A DNA stretch of 21,387 bases, taken from assembly GCA_900768245.1 (NCBI GenBank), contig CAAGCE010000175.1:1-21387 (forward strand), given 5' to 3'. The notes beneath the pieces were generated by a model that saw only the letters and a list, made by a program, of their open reading frames with translations, was not told the origin of the DNA and did no database searches. The translations under genes were made by a program, and so were the position numbers. Shown here in pieces: positions 7,864 through 15,016 of the stretch (positions are counted from its first letter, which is position 1; each line of letters starts with the position of its first letter). This DNA is from Oscillospiraceae bacterium. Its GTDB lineage: Bacteria > Bacillota > Clostridia > Oscillospirales > Ruminococcaceae.

Positions 7864-9093
7864 TTGCGAAAACATATACCTTTGCTGCTGTTGTCGGCAT
7901 TAGCTCTCTTTGGCAGCATTTTTCTCTGCGGCTGTTCCAAAAACAGCTCCGATGATGAGCCTACAGATGAAAGCTACAATATGATCTCCGACGGAACTTC
8001 GGTCCATATCTCAAATTATGACGATCAGGAGCGTGAAGAAGCTGTATACATTCCCGACGGAATGGTGACTCAGTATGCAAGCCGCTATCTCGACAGCGAA
8101 CAGCTTGGGATATACAACTCGCTTGTAAAAAGCGTTGCAAACTGCGAAAGCTCCGTTCCTATGACGGCTGATTCCGATATTTATAATACGCTGCTCAACC
8201 TTGTGGGGATCGAGCAGCTTGGCTTCGGTCACGTTTCCAACAGAAAAATGGGCGATTTTGACGTTGAAACTCAGCACTTCTCAATTGAATATACCTATCG
8301 TTTCACCGCTGCGGAAATGAGCAATATGAACCGTGCAAGTGAAGCGGCAGCCGATAAAATTCTTGAAGGCATAACAGACGATATGTCGGATTATGACAAG
8401 CTGAAATATTTCCACGACTATCTTATAAAAAACTGCAAAAGCGACACCGAAGACAAGTTTGCAAACACCATATACGGCACACTTGTCAACGGTAAAGCAC
8501 TCTGCGAGGGTTATGCCAAAAGCTTTTCATACCTTTGCAACCGTGCAGGAATAGAAAATATGATAGTAACAGGTATGACTAATGTTGCGCATATGTGGAA
8601 TATGGTAAAGGTGGACGGCAACTGGTATCATATTGATGTTACATGGGATAAGCCTGAAGGCCCCCTTGAAGAGCTTTATCCCGATATGGTAATGTATCAG
8701 TTTTTTATGGTCACTGACAGCGTTATTGAAAATGACCACGTTATCTGGACCGTCGGATATGAACCTCCCCATGCGTACAGCACAAAGGAAAACTATTTCT
8801 TTAAAGAAAATCTCTATATTTCGTCGGAGGACGAGACAAACTCTGTTGTTGAAAAAGCATTTGCCAAGGCTGTTTCCCAAAGAAGCAGCACCGCAACGGT
8901 AAAATTTGACTCCAATAATCTTATGCTCTCCACTATAAGAAATATGAAAAACTCTGCCGAAAACGGCGGTGACTACCTTAAAAGCTCCATTGAAAAGGTC
9001 AGCCTTGAATATAATGTAAAGCTCAATGTAAGCTGGACGGATTACTATTCACCTTACAGGATCCTTGTTTTCGTTATTGATTACGTTGAATAA
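7864..9093 (+). CDS. Transglutaminase-like lipoprotein 5 (TTG start)
   Basis: A 409-residue last member of the tandem family. I place the start at TTG 7864, not the in-frame ATG 7819: GGGAGG (7849-7854) lies 9 nt before the TTG, whereas ATG 7819 has no clear ribosome binding site and would put 15 extra residues before the signal peptide. From the TTG the protein opens with Met-Arg-Lys, a Leu-rich core and lipobox LCGC (Cys24). The linker is short (about 25-75). The core has Cys214 (LCEGYAK), His243 (AHMWN) and Asp258 (HIDVTW), and the shared C-terminal domain follows. It is closest to protein 4. No terminator lies between its stop and the greA promoter; the hairpin at 9167-9198 may serve. Confidence 0.86.
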   Translation: MRKHIPLLLLSALALFGSIFLCGCSKNSSDDEPTDESYNMISDGTSVHISNYDDQEREEAVYIPDGMVTQYASRYLDSEQLGIYNSLVKSVANCESSVPMTADSDIYNTLLNLVGIEQLGFGHVSNRKMGDFDVETQHFSIEYTYRFTAAEMSNMNRASEAAADKILEGITDDMSDYDKLKYFHDYLIKNCKSDTEDKFANTIYGTLVNGKALCEGYAKSFSYLCNRAGIENMIVTGMTNVAHMWNMVKVDGNWYHIDVTWDKPEGPLEELYPDMVMYQFFMVTDSVIENDHVIWTVGYEPPHAYSTKENYFFKENLYISSEDETNSVVEKAFAKAVSQRSSTATVKFDSNNLMLSTIRNMKNSAENGGDYLKSSIEKVSLEYNVKLNVSWTDYYSPYRILVFVIDYVE

Positions 9094-9133
9094 AGGACGG
9101 CATTAATGTATCTTGGGAAAAGCATAAAAATCA

Positions 9134-9162
9134 TTGACAATACTAAAAAAATACAGTATAAT
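9134..9162 (+). promoter_or_regulatory. Consensus sigma-A promoter of greA-lysS
   Basis: A perfect match: TTGACA (9134-9139), 17 bp, TATAAT (9157-9162). Predicted start near 9168-9170, giving a leader of about 77 nt before the greA ATG. Confidence 0.92.
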
Positions 9163-9166
9163 GTTA

Positions 9167-9210
9167 AGGGCAAGTCTGCAAAAAAGCGGGTTTGCCCTAA
9201 GTGTATTTTT
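9167..9210 (+). promoter_or_regulatory. Hairpin at the 5' end of the greA leader (possible attenuator)
   Basis: GGGCAAGTCTGC (9168-9179) pairs with GCGGGTTTGCCC (9186-9197) in a 12-bp stem with three G-U pairs and an A6 loop; A9167-T9198 adds a pair. A T-run follows at 9206-9210 after a 7-nt gap, so termination is possible but not textbook. The stem begins at the predicted first transcribed bases. It may also terminate transcription arriving from the lipoprotein operon, which has no other visible terminator. Confidence 0.7.
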
Positions 9211-9245
9211 GTAAATAAAAATTTATAATAAAGGAGCGCATTTCA

Positions 9246-9722
9246 ATGGCTGCTAAAAAAGTCAGAATGTCCGCAGAAGGTTTAAAAAATCTTGAAAAGG
9301 AACTTGAATATCTTATTACCGAAAGACGTGTCGAGGTTGCTCAGAAGCTTAAAGAAGCCCGTGGATTCGGCGACCTTTCCGAAAACGCTGAATATGATGA
9401 AGCTAAAAATGAACAGGGTATCCTCGAAGCTCACATCAAGGAACTTGAACAGACTATCGCAAACGCTGTTGTCGTTGACGAATCCGAGCTTACAAATGAC
9501 GAAGTAGGCGTTGGTTCAGTTGTTGAGGTCGAAGACCTTGAGCTTGAAGAAACTATGACACTCCAGATAGTAGGTTCAACAGAAGCTGACCCTGAAAACA
9601 ACAAGATCTCCGAAGATTCACCTATCGGTATCGCTATCCAGAAGAAAAAGGTCGGAGATATTTTTGAAGTTGAAGCACCTATCGGCATCATCAGAATGAA
9701 GGTCCTCAACATCAGCAAGTAA
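9246..9722 (+). CDS. greA: Transcription elongation factor GreA
   Basis: 158 residues, the normal GreA length. It enters the secondary channel of RNA polymerase and stimulates cleavage of backtracked RNA. The N-terminal antiparallel coiled coil spans about 1-75, with the acidic tip motif FGDLSENAEY at 41-50 (Asp43 and Glu46 at the expected catalytic positions). An FKBP-like C-terminal domain runs from about 80 to 158. AAAGGAG lies shortly upstream of the ATG. It is co-transcribed with lysS (19-nt gap), a common pairing in Firmicutes. Confidence 0.97.
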   Translation: MAAKKVRMSAEGLKNLEKELEYLITERRVEVAQKLKEARGFGDLSENAEYDEAKNEQGILEAHIKELEQTIANAVVVDESELTNDEVGVGSVVEVEDLELEETMTLQIVGSTEADPENNKISEDSPIGIAIQKKKVGDIFEVEAPIGIIRMKVLNISK

Positions 9723-9741
9723 TTTTGAAAGGATTTTTACA

Positions 9742-11322
9742 ATGGCAGACGAAAATCAGATCGTTAATAACCCTGAGGCTGAAGAAGAACAGACCGAACA
9801 GGACATTAATATTTTAAAGAAGATAAGAATGGAAAAGCTTGAAGAACTTAAAGCTAATAACGCAAATCCATTTGAAGTTATGAAGTACGATGTTACTATC
9901 CACAATGCCGAAGCCAAGGCTGAGTATGAAAAGACCGAAGCTGAAGCTATGGCTGAAGCAGGCGATGACGCTGAAGCTTTAAAAGCTAAGCTTGAAGAAA
10001 AGCGTCAGAATGTACGCATTGCAGGCAGAATTATGAGCTGGAGAGATATGGGCAAGGCAAACTTTATCGATGTCCGTGACTCTTCCGACAGAATACAGGT
10101 ATATGTTCGTATGAACGACATCGGTGCAGATGCTTTCGCTGATTTCAAGAAATGGGACATCGGTGACATTGTGGGCGTTGAAGGCTTTGTTTTCAGAACA
10201 AGAAAGGGCGAGATCTCTATCCACGCTCAGAAGATAACTCTTCTTTCCAAGTCACTTCTTCCTCTTCCCGAAAAGTGGCACGGTCTTAAAGACCAGGATA
10301 CACGTTACCGCCAGCGTTATGTTGATCTTATCGTTAATCCTGACGTTGCCGAAACCTTTAAAAAGCGTTCAAAGATAATCGCTACTATCAGACGTTACCT
10401 CGACGATCAGGGCTTTATGGAGGTTGAAACACCTATGCTGGTTTCAAATGCCGGCGGTGCTGCTGCAAGACCTTTTGAAACTCACTACAATGCTCTTGAT
10501 GAAGATGTAAAGCTCCGTATCTCACTTGAACTTTACCTCAAGCGTCTTATTGTCGGCGGTCTTGAAAGAGTTTACGAGATCGGACGTGTTTTCAGAAATG
10601 AAGGCGTTGATACAAGACATAACCCTGAATTTACTCTTATGGAGCTTTATCAGGCATACACAGACTACAACGGTATGATGGATCTTACCGAGAATATGTT
10701 CAGATATGTTGCAAATGAGGTATGCGGCACTACCTGCGTTCCTTACGGCGACCTTATGATCGACCTGGGCAAGCCTTTTGAAAGACTTACAATGATAGAC
10801 GCTGTCAAGAAATATGCAGGCGTTGATTTCTCTGAAGTAAAGACTGATGAAGAAGCCAAGAAGCTTGCTGACGAACGTCATATTGAATATGAGGCAAGAC
10901 ACAAGAGAGGCGATATTCTCAACCTGTTCTTTGAGGAATATGTTGAAGAGCACCTTGTTCAGCCTACATTTATTATGGATCACCCTGTTGAGATCTCACC
11001 TCTTACAAAGAGAAAGCCTTCAAACCCTGACTATGTTGAAAGATTTGAGCTTTTCATAACAGGACGTGAAATGTGCAACGCTTACTCCGAGCTTAACGAC
11101 CCTATTGACCAGCGTCAGAGATTTGAAGCACAGGAAGAGCTTCTCAAGCAGGGCGATGATGAAGCTAACCGCATTGATGAGGACTTCCTCCGTGCGCTTG
11201 AGATCGGTATGCCTCCGACAGGCGGTATCGGCTACGGTATTGACCGTCTTGTTATGCTTCTCACAAACAGCAGTGCTATCAGAGATGTTCTGCTCTTCCC
11301 CACAATGAAGTCGATCGACTGA
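9742..11322 (+). CDS. lysS: Lysine--tRNA ligase, class II
   Basis: 526 residues; charges tRNA-Lys with lysine using ATP, in the cytoplasm. An acidic, poorly conserved N-terminal extension of about 25 residues makes it slightly longer than typical bacterial LysRS (about 490-505). The OB-fold anticodon-binding domain spans about 90-185. The class II catalytic domain follows, with motif 2 FRNEG at 284-288 and motif 3 GGIGYGIDRL at 494-503. GAAAGGA lies shortly before the ATG. It is the second gene of the greA operon and ends before a strong terminator. No T-box leader precedes it. Confidence 0.97.
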   Translation: MADENQIVNNPEAEEEQTEQDINILKKIRMEKLEELKANNANPFEVMKYDVTIHNAEAKAEYEKTEAEAMAEAGDDAEALKAKLEEKRQNVRIAGRIMSWRDMGKANFIDVRDSSDRIQVYVRMNDIGADAFADFKKWDIGDIVGVEGFVFRTRKGEISIHAQKITLLSKSLLPLPEKWHGLKDQDTRYRQRYVDLIVNPDVAETFKKRSKIIATIRRYLDDQGFMEVETPMLVSNAGGAAARPFETHYNALDEDVKLRISLELYLKRLIVGGLERVYEIGRVFRNEGVDTRHNPEFTLMELYQAYTDYNGMMDLTENMFRYVANEVCGTTCVPYGDLMIDLGKPFERLTMIDAVKKYAGVDFSEVKTDEEAKKLADERHIEYEARHKRGDILNLFFEEYVEEHLVQPTFIMDHPVEISPLTKRKPSNPDYVERFELFITGREMCNAYSELNDPIDQRQRFEAQEELLKQGDDEANRIDEDFLRALEIGMPPTGGIGYGIDRLVMLLTNSSAIRDVLLFPTMKSID

Positions 11323-11337
11323 TAAATAATACACTTA

Positions 11338-11370
11338 ATGGGCAATTCAGAAACGGGATTGCCCATTTTT
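11338..11370 (+). terminator. Intrinsic terminator of greA-lysS
   Basis: ATGGGCAAT (11338-11346) pairs perfectly with ATTGCCCAT (11358-11366) around an 11-nt loop and runs straight into TTTTT (11366-11370), 15 bp after the lysS stop. Confidence 0.93.
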
Positions 11371-11421
11371 CATACTAATAACCACCGCAACTAAAATCAA
11401 GCATACCTTTCCAAAATAAGA

Positions 11422-11427
11422 TATAAT
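11422..11427 (+). promoter_or_regulatory. Possible -10 box of the AraC-type gene
   Basis: TATAAT sits 25 bp upstream of the ATG, but no recognisable -35 lies 16-18 bp before it. The promoter may be weak or activator-dependent. Confidence 0.4.
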
Positions 11428-11452
11428 CAGATCATCGGAAGGAGCTGCGGCA

Positions 11453-12424
11453 ATGTACGAATGGCATAAAAATATTCAGAATATGATCGATGAGATAGAT
11501 CTGTGCATAAAAAATCACAGCGATGACGGTCTTACTCTCACAAAGCTTTCGGAAAAGCTTGGGTACTCGGAGTTTTATTTCTCACGGAAATTCCGTGAGA
11601 TCTCGGGTATGCAGTTCCGTGATTATCTGCGTAACCGACAGCTTGCATTCGCTCTCAAAGAGCTGCGTGATACCGAAAGAGGTATTCTTGACATTGCTCT
11701 CGACTATGGATTTTCATCACACGAGGCTTTTACCCGTGCATTTAAGGCTGCTTACGGCATTACTCCAAACGAATACCGCAAAGCTCCCGTGCCTGTCGTA
11801 CTTCGCACTATTATCAGACCTTTCGACTGCTATCTTTTAGGTATAGGAGGAACAGGTATGGCAAAATCCACCGAAAACGTCAGAACTTATTTTGTAACTA
11901 TCCCAGCACACAAATTCCTGCACATAAGAAATTACGAAAGCATCGGCTACTTTGATTTCTGGCAGAAGCAAAGCCTTATCCCGGGTCAGGACTGCGCCAC
12001 TGTATGCGGTCTGCTGGACAGCATAAAAGGCAAGCTTGACGACCTCGGCGGAAAGGAAGCAAACGCAGGAAGCGGTCAGCTTATGGCTTATATAAACGAA
12101 CCTACGGGGAGGATATGCAGCTGGGGGATACCTCTTGCGGAAGCCTACGGAGTTCGTCTGCCTGCTGATTATGACGGTGAAATACCTGCTCAGATGCAGA
12201 TAATGGACGTTCCTGAAGGTGAATACATTGTATTTGAGCACGGACCTTTTGACTTTGAAACGGAAAACCGCACCGTTGAGGCTGAAATCGAAAAGGCAAT
12301 GAAGGAGTTTGATTACCAAAATTCAGGCTATGAGCTTGACACCGCTCAGGGCAGAGTTTTCTATTTCTATCACGACTGCGAAAGATTCTGGAAATATGTC
12401 CGTCCTGTAAAAAAGGTTTATTGA
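11453..12424 (+). CDS. AraC-family regulator with GyrI-like effector domain
   Basis: 323 residues. The N-terminal 110 residues form a double helix-turn-helix of the AraC/XylS type (LTKLSEKLGYSEFYFSRKF region, then ILDIALDYGFSSHEAFTRAF and the closing GITPNEYR). Residues about 143-323 resemble the GyrI-like/Rob/SOUL-related small-molecule-binding domain. This order (HTH first, effector domain last) is that of Rob-like regulators that sense drugs or toxic compounds. GGAAGGAG precedes the ATG. It stands alone between two terminator structures, and its stop codon overlaps the -35 of the next promoter. Target genes are unknown; the flanking membrane proteins are candidates by proximity only. Confidence 0.9.
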   Translation: MYEWHKNIQNMIDEIDLCIKNHSDDGLTLTKLSEKLGYSEFYFSRKFREISGMQFRDYLRNRQLAFALKELRDTERGILDIALDYGFSSHEAFTRAFKAAYGITPNEYRKAPVPVVLRTIIRPFDCYLLGIGGTGMAKSTENVRTYFVTIPAHKFLHIRNYESIGYFDFWQKQSLIPGQDCATVCGLLDSIKGKLDDLGGKEANAGSGQLMAYINEPTGRICSWGIPLAEAYGVRLPADYDGEIPAQMQIMDVPEGEYIVFEHGPFDFETENRTVEAEIEKAMKEFDYQNSGYELDTAQGRVFYFYHDCERFWKYVRPVKKVY

Positions 12425-12449
12425 CAAAAGTGCAAAAAAGAATTATAAT
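12421..12449 (+). promoter_or_regulatory. Consensus sigma-A promoter overlapping the AraC-type gene's stop
   Basis: TTGACA (12421-12426), 17 bp, TATAAT (12444-12449): a perfect match. The -35 box contains the TGA stop (12422-12424) of the preceding gene. Predicted start near 12455-12457, giving a leader of about 80 nt before the next ATG. Confidence 0.9.
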
Positions 12450-12456
12450 ATCTGTA

Positions 12457-12493
12457 ATAGGGGTAACAAATTTCGGGTTACCCCTGTCTTTTT
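12457..12493 (+). terminator. Terminator-like hairpin directly downstream of a promoter
   Basis: GGGGTAAC (12460-12467) pairs perfectly with GTTACCCC (12477-12484); A12459-T12485 and two more pairs (12458 with 12486, a wobble; 12457 with 12487) can extend it. TTTTT follows at 12489-12493. It has full intrinsic-terminator form and would end the AraC-type message. It lies between the promoter at 12421-12449 and the coding sequence that promoter appears to serve, so most initiations might stop after about 35-40 nt unless the hairpin is regulated. Confidence 0.85.
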
Positions 12494-12534
12494 ATAACAA
12501 GGTGACCTGTCCTGCAAGAAAGGATATTATATTT

Positions 12535-13488
12535 ATGTCGGAAAACGAAAAAAAAGAAGCTGCGCAAAATGATGACGATGTTATCCATATGAATGACGGA
12601 AAAAAACATTCCGTTGTGGATAATGTAAGAAAAGCAGCTGAGCGTGAACGCAGGCAGCAGATAGAAGAGGAAAGCCGCAAGGCTGAACAGCTTGCGGAAC
12701 GTGAACGTGCAGAGCGTGACGCTTACGCCAAAAAGCTTGCCGAGGAACGCATTGAGCTTATGAAGCTTAAAGCAGGCGTTATTTCGGAGGAAGAGCTGCC
12801 AAAGGAAGAAAAAACCGAAAAAGTCTATACCACAGGAGAAAAAATAGGCAACTTTTTCTACCACAACAAAGCATATATTATTATCATAACCATAATTGCC
12901 GCAATTGCCATATTCCTTATTTATGATATAGCGACAAAGATCGACCCTGACGTTGCGGTAATGATAGTTGTAACAGATGATGAATTTTCCTACCGCACAG
13001 ACCGGATAAAAAGCGTTCTGGAGCAATACTGCGAGGATTTCAACGGCGACGGTCACATATCCGTCCGTGTAAGCTATCTCCCTGCAATACCCGATGAAAC
13101 CAAAAGTCAGGCAGAGCTTTATTACTCTTCCTCCGACCAGACAAAGCTTATCTCCGAATTTCAGGGCGGCGATTCCATTGTTATCATCGCAGACGAAAAG
13201 ACCTGCGAGGCACTTAAGATCACAGACGGCATACTTGCCGATATGCGTACAATATATCCCGATGATGAAAATGCGGAAGAGCTCGGCTATATGCTGAGCG
13301 GCACAAATTTTGCCGAGGATATAAAGTACACAAATATGGCTGACGACCTTTTCATAGGCTTCCGTGTACCGAGAACAACGCTCAGCGTTAATCAGGAAAA
13401 ATTCAAAAGGAACTATGAAAATGCCCTCAGGCTCTGGGACAATTATCTCAATGGAAATATTGTAAATCCGCAGACAGAAGAAGAATGA
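12535..13488 (+). CDS. Single-pass membrane protein of unknown function
   Basis: 317 residues, not recognised. Residues 1-30 are acidic; about 30-82 are highly charged Arg/Glu-rich heptad-like sequence likely to form a cytoplasmic coiled coil; one membrane helix lies at about 114-131; the remaining 185 residues should be outside the cell. The outer part contains DFNGDGHISV, which resembles a calcium-binding loop, but a single copy is not enough to call a dockerin or EF-hand. ATG 12535 is chosen for AAGGA at 12520-12524; the frame is open back to 12421, but that stretch contains the promoter and hairpin. The gene is followed 21 bp later by another membrane protein, so they are probably one operon. 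Confidence 0.75.
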   Translation: MSENEKKEAAQNDDDVIHMNDGKKHSVVDNVRKAAERERRQQIEEESRKAEQLAERERAERDAYAKKLAEERIELMKLKAGVISEEELPKEEKTEKVYTTGEKIGNFFYHNKAYIIIITIIAAIAIFLIYDIATKIDPDVAVMIVVTDDEFSYRTDRIKSVLEQYCEDFNGDGHISVRVSYLPAIPDETKSQAELYYSSSDQTKLISEFQGGDSIVIIADEKTCEALKITDGILADMRTIYPDDENAEELGYMLSGTNFAEDIKYTNMADDLFIGFRVPRTTLSVNQEKFKRNYENALRLWDNYLNGNIVNPQTEEE

Positions 13489-13509
13489 TTACCATAGGGG
13501 TTGTATGAT

Positions 13510-14118
13510 ATGGACAAATTTTCTAAAGAGGTCACTCTCGACCCGAAAGAGATACCCAATATGAATATGAGCCAGAAGCAGGATTGTATGGCTGAAATAG
13601 ACAAGATACGCAAAACAGCGTGGGTCTATTCCTGGATATTCTGCCTTGGTGTAATTGCGTTTATTTTCATCTACTCACTTATTCAGATGATATATACGCT
13701 GAAATACCGTGGACTGCTGGAAAATATTAATCCGTTTCTGATACTCATACCTGTTGCGGTGTTCATACCGTCAATATTTGCTCATATGATGAACGGAAAG
13801 TGCATAATCTGGGCATATCTGACCTATCTTGCGGCAGGGCTTTTCACTATTTTCACAGGCTCGCTGCTCAATGCGTGGGTCGCACTTTTTGCCTTTGTTG
13901 GAGCGGTGCTTTATGTGCGGCTTTCAAGGGTATGCGACTGCTATGCGGCACTGGAAAAGGAGGAGGGTTTCCCCGAATTCTGCGAGATAACCTCCGATAC
14001 TGCCGCTGCAAAGGAGATAATCGAAAGAATCAATAAAAAGGAAGAGCCGCTTAACATTCTCACCGAAACGGCTATTCTTGCGGCAAAGCTTTCAGCCGAA
14101 AAAAAGTCTGACGAATAA
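13510..14118 (+). CDS. Four-helix membrane protein of unknown function
   Basis: 202 residues, not recognised. Hydrophobic helices lie at about 37-63, 75-93, 98-117 and 120-138, with a soluble N-terminus of about 36 residues and a charged C-terminus. ATG 13510 is preceded by AGGGG (13496-13500) at 9 nt; TTG 13501 in the same frame has no room for a binding site. It is probably co-transcribed with the preceding single-pass protein and may work with it. The operon ends at the terminator at 14126-14170. Confidence 0.72.
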   Translation: MDKFSKEVTLDPKEIPNMNMSQKQDCMAEIDKIRKTAWVYSWIFCLGVIAFIFIYSLIQMIYTLKYRGLLENINPFLILIPVAVFIPSIFAHMMNGKCIIWAYLTYLAAGLFTIFTGSLLNAWVALFAFVGAVLYVRLSRVCDCYAALEKEEGFPEFCEITSDTAAAKEIIERINKKEEPLNILTETAILAAKLSAEKKSDE

Positions 14119-14125
14119 TTTTTAC

Positions 14126-14170
14126 GGACGGATATGGTTTTCTCCTATCCGTCCTGTTTGTTTTTATTTT
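14126..14170 (+). terminator. Intrinsic terminator after the two membrane protein genes
   Basis: GGACGGATA (14126-14134) pairs perfectly with TATCCGTCC (14146-14154) around an 11-nt loop; a T-rich tract follows from 14155 to 14170. Confidence 0.92.
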
Positions 14171-14177
14171 TTATTTT

Positions 14178-14226
14178 GGCGGCGGCATTTAATTTGCTGT
14201 GACCCTTTGTTTGCAAGCCGCCGCGG
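14178..14226 (-). repeat. GC-rich palindromic repeat, copy 2 (inverted)
   Basis: The reverse complement carries the same 14-nt and 22-nt arms as 132-145 and 160-181, exactly, separated by 13 nt (14200-14212) of different sequence. The GGCGGC and GCCGCC arms can pair. It starts directly after the T-tract of the upstream terminator. A - strand reading frame across it is probably spurious, because the two copies differ by one base in spacer length. Confidence 0.75.
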
Positions 14227-14372
14227 CTGCAACAGCTGCTTGCCGCCCAAGATAAAGCTGCGTTTGTCCCACATATGCTGCGGTACAATGCCCTTGGGAG
14301 CAGTCCGCACTGTGCCGGCTTTTTGTGAATTACAGCCTGCTGTACAGGCAAAAGCCGGCTTCCTAAAAAAAA
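14227..14372. other. Structured intergenic region, no gene seen
   Basis: GCCGGCTTTT (14314-14323) pairs perfectly with AAAAGCCGGC (14350-14359). Stacked inside on the 3' side, GCCTG (14335-14339) pairs with CAGGC (14345-14349), leaving a one-sided 11-nt bulge (14324-14334). CCCAAG and CTTGGG form a further possible long-range pair across about 14247-14298. The base composition is richer in G and C than most of the gaps here. No protein or known RNA family is recognised. It may be the rest of the repeat element at 14178, or a leader RNA for the flavin-reductase-like gene. Confidence 0.45.
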
Positions 14373-14422
14373 GAAAAAAGGAACAACACAAAACTACATT
14401 TTATGCAGAAAGGTAATAAATT

Positions 14423-15013
14423 ATGGGAAGAAAAATTCTTGCACCGGGAACACTTCTGTCGCCGCTGCCTGCGGTAATGGTGACCTGCGGCACAAAGGAA
14501 AAAGCCAATATCCTTACTATCGCCTGGACGGGCATTATCAACACAAGACCGCCTATGACCTATATTTCCGTGCGTCCGTCACGCCATTCCTACGGGATCA
14601 TCAAGGAGAGCGGCGAATTCGTCATCAACCTTACAACGTCAAAGCTTGTGCGTGAGACCGACTTCTGCGGCGTCAGAAGCGGCAAGGATATGGATAAGGC
14701 AGCTAAATGCGGTCTGCACCTTGAGGACGCAAGCTCCGTTTCCGCTCCGATAATAAGCGAAAGCCCGCTGTCGCTGGAATGCAGGGTAAAAGAAATACGT
14801 TCTCTCGGCAGCCACGATATGTTTATTGCCGATATTGTTGCCATAAATGCCGATGAACGCTATATCGACAGCAAGGGCAAGATAAATCTTCAGCAGGCAG
14901 GTCTTATGGCTTATTCCCACGGAGAATATTTCTCTTTGGGCAGAAAGCTCGGCGAATTCGGCTATTCCGTCGCAAAAAAACAAAAAAACAAGTCCTACAA
15001 CAAAAACAGATGA
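14423..15013 (+). CDS. Flavin reductase-like FMN-binding protein
   Basis: 196 residues with the split-barrel flavin-reductase fold. The N-terminal GTLLSPLPAVMVTCG pattern (about 9-23), the ILTIAWTGIINTRPP segment and SVRPSRHSY are typical of clostridial members that bind FMN and either pass electrons between NAD(P)H and flavin or act as small flavoproteins. The physiological partner is not visible: no oxygenase or ferredoxin gene is adjacent. AGAAAGG precedes the ATG. The C-terminus is lysine-rich. A small hairpin, ACGATG (15013-15018) with CATCGT (15027-15032), follows the stop but has no T-run. Confidence 0.85.
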   Translation: MGRKILAPGTLLSPLPAVMVTCGTKEKANILTIAWTGIINTRPPMTYISVRPSRHSYGIIKESGEFVINLTTSKLVRETDFCGVRSGKDMDKAAKCGLHLEDASSVSAPIISESPLSLECRVKEIRSLGSHDMFIADIVAINADERYIDSKGKINLQQAGLMAYSHGEYFSLGRKLGEFGYSVAKKQKNKSYNKNR

Positions 15014-15016
15014 CGA

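Noticed and set aside
9723..9741. T-box or other leader for lysS
   Set aside because: Only 19 bp separate greA and lysS, and the greA leader has no T-box features.
11372..11383. ATACTAATAACC, matching the inner end of the left 115-bp repeat exactly
   Set aside because: Only 12 bases match and the flanks do not; it could be a remnant but chance is not excluded in AT-rich DNA.
13029..13070. Dockerin or EF-hand in the single-pass membrane protein (DFNGDGHISV)
   Set aside because: There is one loop-like segment only, without the second repeat or linker expected of a dockerin.
14078..14416. Overlapping short frames on both strands in the gap after the four-helix protein
   Set aside because: They cross a terminator and a palindromic repeat, lack ribosome binding sites and match no family.
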